A DNA stretch of 64,000 nt, from assembly GCA_013396635.1 (NCBI GenBank), contig WBMW01003830.1:1834980-1898979 (forward strand), given 5' to 3'. Source of the DNA: Penelope pileata (Eukaryota; Chordata; Aves; Galliformes; Cracidae). Positions 1 to 13,415 of the stretch are shown here, piece after piece (positions within the stretch are counted from its first letter, which is position 1; each line of letters opens with the position of its first letter). A program made the translations under genes and the position numbers. The notes under the pieces are model-generated. The model made no database searches. It was not told where the DNA came from and was given only the letters and a program-made list of their open reading frames with translations.

Positions 1-3000
1 ATTTTCATAATAACTGGCGAGGTCATGGAATGGTGAGACTGTAGCAATCTGTCAGTGAGAGTTGGCTTTTCCAGACAAGTTGAAATTATGAAATATTTGC
101 TTGTTTTATCTATACCTATTTACGAATTTGGATAAAAATAGTTAAAAATTTCAGTCTGACATTGCTCATAGTAAACATCCTTGATGCTGCCAACCCAGCA
201 AAGCCTAAGAAGAGCAAAACTGACGTTTCTCATAATTATGACATAATCAGAGTGATTTTCATTAAAATCACAACACTTAGTTTTTCTAACACTTTTTTAT
301 ACGGGAGAAACTCAAAAAACACAAAATTGTGTATACATATACTATAGGTTTTTCAATATTCACATGATAGACTTTGCAGATTGTTTTTTGAGAAAATGTT
401 CCTATGAACTCTTTCAAATACTTGCCCAAGGGAAGACCTGTGACTGGAATAAACTAAAATTAAACTGGAAGAGATTTTGTATTTGCCAGAAGATACACTG
501 GAAAATGATGACTCTTCCTAATTTGTATTTCTGCAGAGAGAATAATCCCAAGACAAGAAGAAAACAGATGCACAAGATAAAGACTGCGTTTAGAAATGTC
601 TCTTTGGAACAGAACTTTATTTGAAGAAATAGTTTAAATATAATTTTAGAACAGTGATGTAATTTTTCAGGAAAGGACATCTTAGCCCTAGAAATCTCAA
701 TGACTTCCTAGGTGAAGAGCCAGGATGGAAAGAGAGAGGTGAACAGCCAATAGTTCACTGTCTCTTGCTCTAGTATCAGTCTCATCTCTATCAGTTTTTG
801 AAGTCACACTGCTGTTCCAAAAAGGAGGTGGTGGCAGGATTCCAGGTTTACTTTGCCAAAATGCTAACCAATCCAAATGAGAGATGAAATCATAGAATTA
901 GTTTCCTTTCCCTGCCTGTTCAAAAAATTGTTTTTGGACAAACAAACTACCAAAATTAAATTAAACATATGGTTGATAAATGAAGTACAGAAGAACACAT
1001 AGAAAAACAACCCTGACTACCATAGGTACTTTAAAGTAGTGTTGGCTTCCATGCGTTGTTATTACACATCCTTTGCTGAAAACTGTATACACTTCACAAT
1101 TTTGAACCTCCTGTGTGTTTCCTCATATTTTCAATCAAATTATTACATACTAGAAATATGCATAAGGGAAATTATTCTACACATTTTATGGTGTGCTGTT
1201 TCTTGTAGCAGTAATTGAAGTACCTTTTCCACTTATGAAAGTACTAATTTTATTTGGTTTTATTGCTTTTCTAGATGTAATTATTTATTTAGTGTGTTTT
1301 GGCTTTATTAAATTATGTTTACTATAGGAACATCATAAAAATGTATGAAAACAACACATCAGCCACTACTGCCCAATGACCTGTTTTGGGGAATCTAGTG
1401 TTATTTTTCATATCCAAACATAATAGAATAAAGTAAGAATAAAGAGATAATCTACACTGGAAAACAATGCAATTTTGAGATAATACAATAAAACACCTGG
1501 ACAATATGATTTCATAAATCTTAGTTCTAAAATTTACATGAGCTGGGCGTTGATGTGGCTATTTTAGGACATGCAGCATTTTCTAAATGGAAACATAACA
1601 TGAAATGCAATTAAACAGTGAAGGGGAAAGCATTTACAGATTTAGCATGCCCTAAGCAACTGATTTCTACATAACAATGAAAACATTTCCACTTCAAAAA
1701 TGTACTGGGTCAGTCTTAGGAAACATGGAGTTCTAATCTGGCAGGGAACAATAGCTTCTTTGTAATGTTTTATCAGATTCTTTTTTAGGAAACATTTTGT
1801 ATGCAGCATATCATTCTGTTCAGGGTCTGAGGTGACTCTCACTAAAGTTGGTAGCAAATCTCCCAATACGTTCAGATAGAAGCTAGATCTGCTAAGCTAC
1901 ACTGAGAATAAAATCTTCAACATTTGCAGGTGTTACTGTGATGTCCAGCACCAACTTAGCTCCTGTACTTAGCTGTCATACTTCCAACTGAATAGATAGG
2001 CAGGTATAGCTTTGAAGTCTCAAAAGGAATCCCAGATATATCAAAAAAGGCAAAGACAAATGCCTAGACACTGAGGCTAGATATTTTCAGACTAGAAAGA
2101 GGATAGATGTAATTAATCAGAACAGATGACTGAGAGCTTTTTCTAACTCTTTAACCCAAAGAGAGGATAACATGTCTTTCAAATAATGTTTTAAGTCACT
2201 CCCAATACATGAACAAAGAGATGTGTGATTTTCTTTGTGTCACACGTGAGATCCAGTTGCAGTCCATAGGAAGTCCTTTCAACTGTAACATCAGAGAAAT
2301 CCACAAAAGCGGGAATTTTTGTGTAGTCAGCAGTGAAATATTCAGCGGCGAATTAGGAGCAGAAGCCAAGATCAAATAGGACTACCCATGCAAGGTGAGG
2401 GAAGACCACGCAAAGAACCAAATGAAACGATTAAAATCCTGCAGAGTCTGAGTCCTGCAGATGCCCTTTACTCACATGTACAGGTCAGCTGGCTCCAGTG
2501 ATACCTGCAGCAGCAGCTGCACAAAGTATTTCAGGATCAGATCTACAGAGAAGAAATAAGATTAAATTCATGCTGGAAAAGTGTAAGCTGATCCACCCAG
2601 AGGGAAACAGTCTGAAACAAAGCGTGTAAGCAACTGTCAAGGCAAAACGAAAGGATTCCAGAAAAAGTGCAAAAGACAGGAAGGAAGGGAGTACGGCGAC
2701 TGATTTCAGAAGATATTAGATGTTTATCTTTTTAGCCAGAAGACAATATAATAATTATTCAAACACATTTCAAGGAAACAGGAATAATTTAAATTGAATC
2801 AGAAGAGAATAAATAGCAGTAAATAAAATGTAAAGGAAACTAACTTGTTGTTGGAAAATACTGACGTTTTTCCCATCATATTGGTTAAGCGCTGTATGGA
2901 AACCTTGGTCTATGAACTTGTAGTCAGTTTTCAGTTTACAGCTGGAAAGCCTTTCCTGGTCTCAGAGATGCTTTTCTGTAAGGTATAGTTTTGTGACTGC

Positions 3001-3945
3001 AACAAACTGTACGGATTTTTTTTTACATATATATATAAATTGTCCTTTTCAGTCTTCAGCTGGACAGCAGAGCCCTAGCACTTTACCCTTCTCTGAGGAG
3101 CACAGGTGGACGTTCCACAGATGAAGTGGAGCCCACTTCAAGTACTAGGGCCCCACCTACAATCCCAAAGCAAATCTTTTGTCTTGTGATGCATTTTGTG
3201 AGGTGAATTTGGTATGAACAACCACTCCAACCGGTCAGTTAGCACAGAGGAATGGAAGACAAGACTTTCCTCCTCTAAGCTGAGGCTCTACAGTCCAAGT
3301 CTGGATGAGCCCCATTAGCAATACGCAGCTGTTCTGGCACCCACATGAAATTTGTTCAGTAAATTTTATTAATAATGTCTCTCTTTTCTAAGTATAGTTT
3401 TAAATCTAAAACTCAATCAGTGTAATGCACGTGTTACCTTTGTTCCAAGTGCTGAATTCATCTACAGCAAAATTGGGGAAATCCCACTGTAATGACAGTA
3501 ACAACTCCACCCTTTTTTGCCGCCTTCTGCAGAACACTCACATGCTTTTTCATTCTGTTAAGAAACATAATGAGAGGTGCTGTGAGTGGCTGTGATTAAA
3601 GATGTAACTGGGAAGCAAGTTTGGTACATATATTTAAAACTGTGAAATCCGTGAATAGCTAAAATTAAATTGGAAAGTTTAGGATTAAGGAGATCAAACA
3701 TTTTGCTAATATACCTTTCAAATTTGGAATATTTGAATTGTCAAATTAAAACATTCAATGTTTAAGCAACAAGGAGAAATTGGACATGAACCTAAAAATG
3801 CTACTATTTCCCATCTCCCATTAACAGCAGAGTAGAACTAGCATGTGTGAAAGAAGAAATACACCCTGTTCTGTAGAATATTTAAAGTGACTTTTACATT
3901 CAGTGATAATGACATTGTAACTGCAATTTGTTGTTTGTTTCCTAG
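1..3945 (+). other. VSTM4: VSTM4 last intron (partial)
   Basis: AT-rich non-coding DNA that ends in a good splice acceptor (pyrimidine-rich run then CCTAG at 3941-3945) directly before the last VSTM4 exon. I looked for the exon expected before it (a basic, proline-rich cytoplasmic stretch) and did not find it, so the intron probably begins left of the window. The short open frames here have no splice context or recognisable content. Assignment as intron is inference from the downstream exon. Confidence 0.7.
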
Positions 3946-4071
3946 CCAAAAATCGCAGAGGAGAACTTAACATACGCTGAACTTGAACTTATGAAGCCGA
4001 TTCAGGAAGCCAAAGGCATTTCCAGTACGACAGTCTACGCACAGATACTCTTTGAGGAGAACAAGCTGTAA
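3946..4071 (+). CDS. VSTM4: VSTM4 last coding exon (C-terminal cytoplasmic tail)
   Basis: This 126-base exon encodes the final 41 residues and a TAA stop of V-set and transmembrane domain-containing protein 4, a single-pass Ig-family membrane protein. It starts in phase 0 after the acceptor CCTAG with PKIAEENLTYAELEL and ends with TVYAQILFEENKL, which I recognise as the conserved VSTM4 C-terminus. The Ig V-set, transmembrane and proline/lysine-rich segments lie in earlier exons outside the window. Two tyrosines sit in signalling-type motifs: LTYAEL fits the ITIM pattern and TVYAQI fits the ITSM pattern (TxYxxI). The next gene, WDFY4, converges on it from the other strand, as in mammals. The identification comes from memory of the family and was not checked by search. 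Confidence 0.9.
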   Translation, partial: PKIAEENLTYAELELMKPIQEAKGISSTTVYAQILFEENKL

Positions 4072-7070
4072 CAGTTCATGCCTGTATAAATGTCCTTTGT
4101 CTGTGTTCTATTTAATTCTTGCTGTGCTGATTATTTATAAAGATCATACAAATGTCCTTATTTTTTTTTATTGCCATTCACGTGCTTCTATATTTCTATG
4201 AGACTTTTAAACAAAACATAGTTGAAAGTAGTCATAGAAAAAGCAGCTGGTCTACAAGTGACATCCCAGAGATGCCCTTCTAGTGTCTGCACGCCTCCAT
4301 TTTAAAGAGGGTGAAGTTCCACCTAGAGCATTTTCAGTGCTAATCATTATTCCTTCTTTGACACTAATGTGACAAGTCCAGCTGCAAACACGGATATCTG
4401 AACAAGCTTCAGAAATACTAGCGGCAGGATCCATGCACATCAGCCTGCTTTGCAAGAGAAAGACCTCTGACCAGGGAATTCATCGAATTGCTGCTCTTTA
4501 TCCCATCAGAAAAATATTAATTCAGCAAAACTGAGATTTTTTCCACAGCAAAGGGAAAGCTAGAATTACTTTTTCTGCCTTCCCCCCCACAACTTGTAGT
4601 AGTTACCAAAAAGTTTGGTTTCTGTACTGGGAACATTTTCCAGGATTTGATGGTTTTATAGTTCTAGTTGGGAATAGGAAAAAACTTGATAGTGAGTAAG
4701 AGACTTCCACAGAACCAAGACACTATTTTTGGCCTTGCTCTAGACCAGTGCTCCCAAATCTGCAAAAGTTTCCTCCTGTGGCCTTCACTAGCGAACTGCT
4801 GATGTGGAATTAAAGTCACAGATCTTCTCCTTTAGCATGGAGCAGACTGTGTAACGCCCTGCTCACTTTTTGGGGGATTGTTTCTTTGGAAGGGCACTGG
4901 CTAGGGAGGTAGGGAACTGAGCTGTGAAAGCACAAAACACTCTTCCTCTTGCTTCTCTTCTTGATGACTGAGAAGGGATTCTTCATTTTCCTATAATACA
5001 TGGTCATGAAAATGGGTCATTCTCTGGCATCCAAGGCATGTCAGTCATGAAGGATAGTTGGACTGGTGTTTTCAAGCTCCCAAATTTCCAATGCCCAATC
5101 TTCGCTCAAGGTCAGCGGTTGGACACCCAGCTCCTTTCAGCCCTTGGAATCTTTAGCCCTTGAGTAACCGCAGAGTTAACAGGGACATAAAAGCATAGGC
5201 TGTTAAGATCACCATGAGGCCTTGGGTGTCTGATGTTCAGCATGTGCCAGGCACTCTCCAGGCCTGCATGAGATGAGAGGCAGCCCCTTGACAGGCCACT
5301 CATTCAGCACCCTAGGTGTGGGTTTTTGAGTAGCACTGGTGGGCCTTGCATTTTGAAAATCTTAATCAGGGTGATCCAAATTCCTTCTACCTTCACAGAT
5401 CAGGCCTTTTTAGTGATACAGCAACTTCATGCCAGGGCTCAGAGCACAGCTGGGAACCCTCACAGGAACCCTGGTGATGCTGCTGCCATTAGCACTTGGG
5501 AGTGGGGGGCAGTGGCAGCACTGCAGGGAGGGGGCACACAGCAGAGGAATGGAGCGTACCCCTGTGTTTTGGATGGCTCCCCCAGAGTAAGCAAGTCTGT
5601 AGAATCTGCTTTTCAACTTTTCTTGAATGGCGATAGAGATTACATGGCATGCATAAACTGTTACCTTGCAGCCAGGTTCAGCCAGGGTGAGTGTAAGTGC
5701 AGTCACCTGTTTCTGTGCTAGTAAAAAACCTCTTTCATAAAAGGAGAATTTTTAACTTGGCAGGCTGGCCTTTATGTACAGTACTAATTCCACCCCTAGC
5801 TCCTCATCAAAAAAGTTCTTTCCAAACTAAAGCCAGCTTTTATTAATAGGTTTGTTGCTAGCAATTATTTATATTTTTTATGTTTGTGATTGTGAGCTAT
5901 CAAGAAAATGTTTGTTTCATCTTCTCATTATCCCAAGAATTTAATCACCCACCAAAATGGCATAGCATCTTTCCTTATTCTCTGATGAGCTTTCAAGTCA
6001 TTGACCAAAAAAAAATGGTGCTGAAGAGTCATCAGGCATTCAGGGATAGATTTTGTAACAGTCAGAGCCTAAATATTCAGAGAGGAGGGCTGTAAGGAAA
6101 GCATTAGAAAGTTATAGAACTTAGCAATTCATGTGGAGTTCAAAATGCAACCCTAAGACATTAATAATTTGGTCACTTAGTTGTGAAAACTTTCTGAAAT
6201 TTGGTATATAAACATTGCTTTTACATACAACTGGCCATTATGCCCACTGTTCAGAAAATCCTCTACTGTATGTTTGTGCCCAGTATTTTAATGAATACCA
6301 TTCTTTGTGTATTAACATTCTATATATTCTTGTTTATGTTTTATATCTAATTCCCCCAAATAATAGTTAATTGAGCTAAATAAATGTTTTGGTTTTTTTT
6401 TTTGCCGAGATAAATTCTCCCGGTCTGTGTAGGATTTATTGCTTGTTAGAGACTGATATAATTATTCATCTTGTGTTTGACATTTAGATAGTCTCAGTAG
6501 GTGAGAATTGAATTTTTCATTCTGCAGAAAATTGCATGATTTTTAAATGGTTTCCATTTGTGACTGACTTGGATGACAGCAGAATCCTGGAAGGCAGCAG
6601 ACCAGCTGAGTGAAAGAAGGCTGGAAGTACTACTTAGGGTAATACCCATCTTCCTGAACAGACATTTCCTAGGCCTCTTCTTATGCAGTGTCCATCCAGA
6701 TTTATTAATAATAACAATATTAGGTCATATTATTGGAGAAAGTAAAACATCATCCTTCCCCTTACTTCACTGAATATAATGTGCTTTAATGGGAGAAATG
6801 CAGAATAAACTGGGTTTATCTCCTAACAGAAAAGGCGAGGTAGAATTCATGGTGGCCTAACTCTCTCCATCTTGAGCAGAACAGGAGCAGAGCTGAATGT
6901 GGTCCACTGTTCTTTTATGACAGAAGCTCCCATGAAGACTCTTAATACCTGATTAAGCAGCAGTTGGAGTCTGCTGAGTCACACACTTTTGGTTACTCCT
7001 TCTGTTGTCATTGGTAAAACATGGCCCAGTGCTGAAATTTCAACAAATAAAGCTCTATTAGCTTCCTACC
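4072..7070 (+). other. VSTM4: probable VSTM4 3' UTR with candidate poly(A) signals
   Basis: No AATAAA follows the VSTM4 stop closely. The first good AATAAA hexamers on this strand are at 6379-6384 and 7046-7051, the first followed by a T-run and the second by ordinary AT-rich sequence. VSTM4 transcripts of other vertebrates have long 3' UTRs, so cleavage after one of these is plausible. The open frame at 5326-5721 looks accidental: it has no family resemblance and overlaps another open frame on the opposite strand. Extent is inferred. Confidence 0.4.
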
Positions 7071-8752
7071 AATTTAGTGTCAGATTGTTAAATGTTAATG
7101 TACTGTACCCTATAGCTTTAAACAGAATTAGAGATGTTTACAGCTTTGGCTAAATGCACCTTGTTCCCCCACATTAAATTTTATTACCAGAATCCTCCAT
7201 CAGCAAATAGGAGTAAATCATGTTAGTGTTGCAGGCTGTGTGGGAGTTGGGTTTGCATCCCAAGGAAGGGGTGTTTTTATCACTCTTTATTACAACTTTC
7301 TAATTTGTAGGTGTGGTTGGAATGTCATTATCTCTGTAATTACAAGAAAATTATTTGTTTTAGGATAACTGTAACACAATAACAGGGTTCTCTTCATTAA
7401 GAAGTTCAATCAACTTGTGTCCTTAGCCAGGGTTTGACCAAGTTCTGCTGGCATAGCAGGACTCAGACCAGATGAAATTTTATTTTATATTTGACATGTA
7501 GGTCATGTTTTGGTTTGGGATGTTTTTTTGTTTTGTTTTCCCCCAAGGACCTTTCCAAACAACTCTGGTAAGCAACATCAAGGTGCAAAGATCTTTTTGG
7601 GTTTCAGTGTAACCTGCCAGGGTAAAACATAAAATTCCTAAATTCTACTAGATAACAGTTGTTTTGCGGAGTTTCCTACACTAATCTGAAGCATTCTCAT
7701 TCAGTGTGCTTTGTTCCACATTTATTAAGTCTCCATTACCTTGGCTGGGAGGTAAAGTAGATTGAAAGACTATCAATCGAAGAATCCATGTTTGCATTAT
7801 TCCTCTCAGAAAAAGGGAAAATAAAGATGGAGCTGACTTTGAGATGTCAGCTATTCCATCACTTGATCTCAAGGTTGGACAAGCATGACTTAACATGACT
7901 CAGTGTGGTACAAGTTGGCTTAACTTGTTCTCAGAAACTCAAAGTGATTGGGTGCCATACTCTCCTCCTATTCCACGGCCCTAATCGCTCAAAGTGTTTC
8001 CTAGCAATAAGCTGTATGTTCTTGCCTTTTCTCCAGCAGACAAACAGAACATCTCCCTTTCCTCTTAACAACCTTCTTCATATTTGAAGACTGCTAAACC
8101 CAGCGAAGAGAAGGTTGAAAAGAGAATTAACCTCAGTTCTGTCAGACTCTCCTCATGTAAAGAGCAAATGATTCCTGATACTACTTTTCTAGAAAAGATT
8201 AATCAATTATTCCAGAGGAAATGCTTATTAACACACCAGGCCCCAGGAATTCAGGGAATGGGTAGGTCAGGTTCTGAACTTGTTTCCAGTTTTCATTGTG
8301 GGCTGTGCCGCCCACAAAAGAAAAAGCCTGCTGCAATACCTGCACAAGCCATGCCATTGTTCCAACTTGTGGATGTCAAACATCCCCTCTCAGAGCTGCC
8401 TCAGCTCTTTCCACAGATTGGCAGCTGTTGCATATTCCAGCATTTCTGCTCAGAGGCTAAATGGAGCAATGTGCTCTACTGACTGCATGACAATAGGTCG
8501 GCCAAGAATCCTACCTCTCCTGTCACCATATTATGTTAACTGTCCTGTTCCTCACCAGCACTGCTTCATTGTTTGCAAAACCCTCAGAGGCTTTTCAGTC
8601 TTTCACTGCCCCAGTCAGAAATGAAGCCTTTCTTGAGCCTCTGGCTGAGACCTGCACAAGTTTTTTATTTTAGAAAGTAACACAACTAGTCACTGCAGCG
8701 ACACTTCTCCTTGCTGTGCAGAACCTGGGACTCTCCTGCATCTCACACCAGG

Positions 8753-8975
8753 GAATCACAGAATCGCAGTGTACTGAGTTGGAAGAGACCCACAAAGATC
8801 ATAGAGCCCAAATCCTGTCTGCACACTGGACCACCCAAAATTCAAACCCTGTGTCTAGGAGTGTTATCCAAATGCTTATTGAATTCTGGTTAAAATCCAG
8901 CAGCAACGTTTCACAATAAGGAAGTGAATGCATTATGGCTCTGTCCAGAGAACCCCAAGACAAGACCTCCTCTGG
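8753..8975 (-). mobile_element. CR1 retroposon 3' fragment
   Basis: The plus strand reads AATCACAGAATCGCAG followed by a diverged stretch containing GAAGAGACCCACAAAGATCAT and TTATCCAAATGCTTATTGAA. These are the reverse complement of the CR1 3' terminus and 3' UTR, so the element points to the minus strand. It is well diverged, hence old. The inner (5') boundary is approximate. Confidence 0.8.
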
Positions 8976-11900
8976 GAGCTTTTGATTTCCTCTTCTGTGC
9001 TGGCACTGGACATAGCTGACAGCAGATACAGTACACAGCTAATTACAGCTCCATGTTTTTCTCTGACAAATTAAACGTTGATCCTTTTGGATTATCCTCG
9101 GGAAAAATGAGGCCTCCAGGAGCTTCTCTGACTGCTAAGAATTTTCTCCTGACACTGGAGGGAAGCATAACACAACAACCAGGGCACCGCTCAAAATATA
9201 GAGGGGAAAAAAATTACAGGAATGTGCAACAGTTATAAATTACAAACATAGTAACTGGGCCTGTGTCATCCCCATACCATAAAAGCGGACAAAGAGCCAG
9301 GAGCTGCTGGATGCCACTCTGAGCCTCTACATCACTTCCTCCACCTCCAGTTCTGTCTGCTATGTATAGGAACTAGAAGGGAAATTGCACAGCTCTGTCT
9401 GTGAAGGGCTTGTTCAGGCAGTCAGTTAAGCAGCTTTACAATCCTCATTCAGCTGCACTAGTGCCATGGCTGAGAGGTAAGTGAAGAATCCTGGCCTAAG
9501 GGCTCAGATCAGAGAGGATCAATAAGGTTGCCAGCCAGCTGGTATTATTTACCCTATACAGCACCTCTATGCCTTAAACAGTCCTGCATTGCAATGTCAC
9601 TTTGCTCTCTCCGGAACATGTGCCCTTCAAATCCCCCAGGCAAACATAACTGCACTCACTTCCAACTCTGCTTCCTCCTTGCCTGCTCTCCAAGAGAAGA
9701 GAGGAGCTCTGTCCTGCCAGAGAACCAACTCAAAAGCCAAGATGAGTAAATCATTTTCCGTGACAATGGCAAATGGCAAAGGCCACTTCTATGTATCACT
9801 ATAAAAAATAACATTAATTGGGATGCTTTGCAATTTCCTGTACAACCCATAATTAGGTTAGATAAGAAACTAGCAGTGTCTAAGTGCTATAAATGTCTAA
9901 ATTAAGTTATTTTGAAAGTGCCCAGCACTTTGACATTTGAGAGTTCAGAGTAATTGGGGTATTGAAATAAAATTGCTTCTGTTATTTAAAAGGTCATTAT
10001 CTTCTTCGGGTAGATATATGAGGACTATTTTCCACTCTACTGAGCCATTCTATTTAGTACAATTAGACCTGCTTGAGTAGATTTCTAGTGAGCCTCCTCC
10101 CACTTATCACAGTCCCAGCATTGCCAGGGAAAGGCCTGTAAATATACAGCCCAAACATGGAGTTTGTATTCAGCTCACAACGGGGTTCCAAAGAGCCAAA
10201 AGCTGCCCAGAGCTTCAGACACCCACCAGGAACACCTCATGATGCTACACCCCGTGAGACAGCAACTGAGTCCTTACACAACCAAAGTCAACAGATACCA
10301 GGTTACTTTACAGGCAGAGGACAGCTTGCCAGACAGGCAAAGGCTGTGGAGCAAACAAGCACTTCACCTTCCCAACCAAACTAACTCCTAGGCTGGCAGT
10401 GACTGGTTATTTCAATAAGACTACTAGAATCCCTTGTTCATAATGTGAGTGGTCTCACTGTCACAGTAAATACATGCTTTCTGCTTGCTTACCAACTGTG
10501 ACATTCAAAGACAGAGACTTGAACGACTATACTTTGCATTATATTTTGGTTAGTCCAGTAGCGCCAATAAAATAAGGAGGCAGGGGGTATAAAGACAGAC
10601 ACTGACAGAGGAGATTTAATGTTACCATCTCTCCACTGGACATCACCACAGACAAAAGACCACGGAAAAAAAATGGTCTGAACTCATAAGTGGCTAAAGA
10701 GTACTCTCACTGTTCATTCCAGTGGCTGAATTCCTGTGCTAATTCCCATGGGAGCTGAGCATCCCACCAAAGCTGTAGTAGGTATGGAAGCATGACTCCT
10801 CCACGTCCATCCCGGCCATGTACGAGTAAGGAATTAAATCCTTAAAGCCTCCTGCCCAAATTGAAAAATGAGACAATTTCTGACCTGAAACAGGGTTAAG
10901 TTCCCACGTCGCTGTTGCATTCACCCCCCGAGACGACTGTTCCAGAGCTCACAACGTTCTTTCCAATTGAGAGACTCAGCCAGCAGCTTCAGCTCCAACC
11001 ACCCATCCAGCATGCTCATCCTCGTTCTCTACATGCCTACACCAGCAAGACTCTTGCATATGAAATACATCAGGTGATCACTGAACACAGGCACAGCTGT
11101 CCCTGTTGCAAGGCCCACATTTGCTCAGTATTCATTGCAGCAAATACTAATGATGGTTGCCAAGATCCTGATGTACTCCTGAAACCCACTTGGTTCTGGA
11201 TCCCAGGCTCCCACAAGACATTAGCATATTGCTGCTAACAATTTTAGCTCATATGGCTCTCAGATACTTCCCTTGTGACAGCAATATGAGATCTTGAATA
11301 AGATGATATGCTTACCAGTTCCTCCTTGTAACAAGTTTTGAGATCTGTGTGTGAAAAGAACCTGGAAGCACTAGCACACAGTGACAATCGTGATACTTTC
11401 CTGTGGGAGTTACAGATAGGTTTGCATGGATTTTTCAAAAAAGATTTGGGCAAATACTTTTTTCTTTCCCCACAAAGATAGAAAGGTCCCGCAGTGCAAG
11501 GCAGCTCTGCAAATACTGGTTCACTAGCGTTTATTAGCAAACAGAAAGCAACAGAAATCAGACAGTATTTAATGCTCACTGTAACATTTATAAGACTTCT
11601 ATTCCTGAACAAGGAGGTAGCATGGTCTGTGCAATAAACCAAATAAGTGTGATTGAGGCATTTTAGTTTAATCTAATTAGGGAGCATAAAACCTGTTTTT
11701 TAAAGTCACATAAAGGTTGTGCTGTTCCATATTTCTCTTCTTGGTTTACCTAAAGGGCAGAGTTAAGACTGTACCTTAATTTTGCATTTCTTATCCTAAA
11801 AGGATTGGATTTCTTTAAGGGTAATTCTCACCCTGAGCTACTTATCCCTTGCAAAAGTTGCTTCTAAGATAATTACAACACTCTGGTGATATTTGCATTG

Positions 11901-13391
11901 TGCCACTTAGAGTGGCGATGGAGTTATGCTGAAACATTTGCTGTGGAATTGCTTGATGTTCTTACTTTTTAAAGCATATTCTAGATCTTTCACCTCTACT
12001 TCCTGTTAGTTATTAAAGAATCAGTATCACAGCAGGATGCCCAGAGCAGGCACCACCACTGTCGCTGAGGGCTGTAAGGCAGAAAGCATAAGGCATTGCC
12101 TATGTGTCAGTGAAAGCTATCTCCATATCCCAAGGTGACAGACTTTCATGTACATGCATCATTTACCAAACGCACAGGAGCTCAGCGCAAATACCCAAGA
12201 AGGTGCCTGCAGAAAGGCTGATTTCAGCTAATTGTTCCACTGTGTGTTAGAAATTTCTAGCAAATACTTCGTGTCACATGTCTACAGGAAAACGATCAGG
12301 TGGCATTCTGCTGTCACACAGGCACTGGCTATGTCAGACCTAGGAAATGCCTGTGACATGCTTACGTGTGCCTTAATCCTGCCAAGCTAAAAGTGGTGCT
12401 TTTGGTACTCACAATGCATTTCTTTCCATGAATTCAGACTCCAGAAAAAATCCCCTGGAGCTAGAGAAGAAACCAAGATTTTCCTCTATAAACTGGAAGA
12501 CTCCAACAGCTTTATGAGATGATGGTCCAGACACTATGTTCCAAGATTCAGATTTTTTCAGCAGACTAGATTTCCGGAGGATGGAGCAGCAAAACAGAAC
12601 TTGCCCAGGTGCAAGTCTCAAAGATATGACTTTTTAGAGGGCTTGTTGCTAAACAAATGTTAGAATTTGTTTTCATTTATACTTTTGATACCAGAGTTAC
12701 AACTGCCGGGTTGACTAGAATGAGTCAAAGCAGACAGACTCCAACCATGTCTCTGGACTGAGCATTGTTGCACAACCAATTGCTCCTATCATAGCTGTCA
12801 TCAGGAGGAATTAGCAACCGTTTCTCTCCATTTTCCTTTTACGTTCTCCCGGATTAAATACCCTTGAGTATTAGAACAGGCTTGACTCATGAAGACTTTC
12901 ATTCTTTACCTGATGACTCCCCTTCACACACACACTTCAGATTTGTTCTGGGGCCCAAAACAACAATTGATGCACCTTGACATTCTCTTGAAGAGGTAAG
13001 AGAACCAGTGTAAGGCACAAGGAGATAAGCCTATCAATTCCATGCACAGTTAACCTGAACCTTCAAGTGGTCTCTTCTCATGCCTCACAAAACCAGGCTG
13101 GTGTCCAGAGGACTGGTACCATTAGTGCTGCTACCCAGGCAACAAAGTGCTGATGCCAGCTCTAGGAAAAGGAGTGTCTGCTATTGGCAAAGACAAGCTG
13201 CATGAAACACTAAAGGAACAGATAATTAGCAAGCTATCAAGATGCCTAATAGGTAAATGAAAGCATGGGTAGTGAGCTTTTTCCATGGCTCTTAATTACC
13301 TTTAGGATGGTTCAGCAAAGCTATATTCACAGTTGACAGGAGTCAAAATCCTGCAGTGTAGCCAAATCAGTTTATTTTCAAGGAATGTGGA

Positions 13392-13415
13392 GAGAGAGAG
13401 AGAAAAGAAAAAAAG
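13392..13415. repeat. short (GA)n / A-rich repeat
   Basis: An alternating GA run passes into an A-rich stretch. It is an ordinary microsatellite in the intergenic region. Confidence 0.7.

Noticed and set aside
5326..5721. 131-codon plus-strand frame after VSTM4
   Set aside because: Lies in the probable VSTM4 3' UTR, overlaps an open frame on the other strand and has no domain signature.
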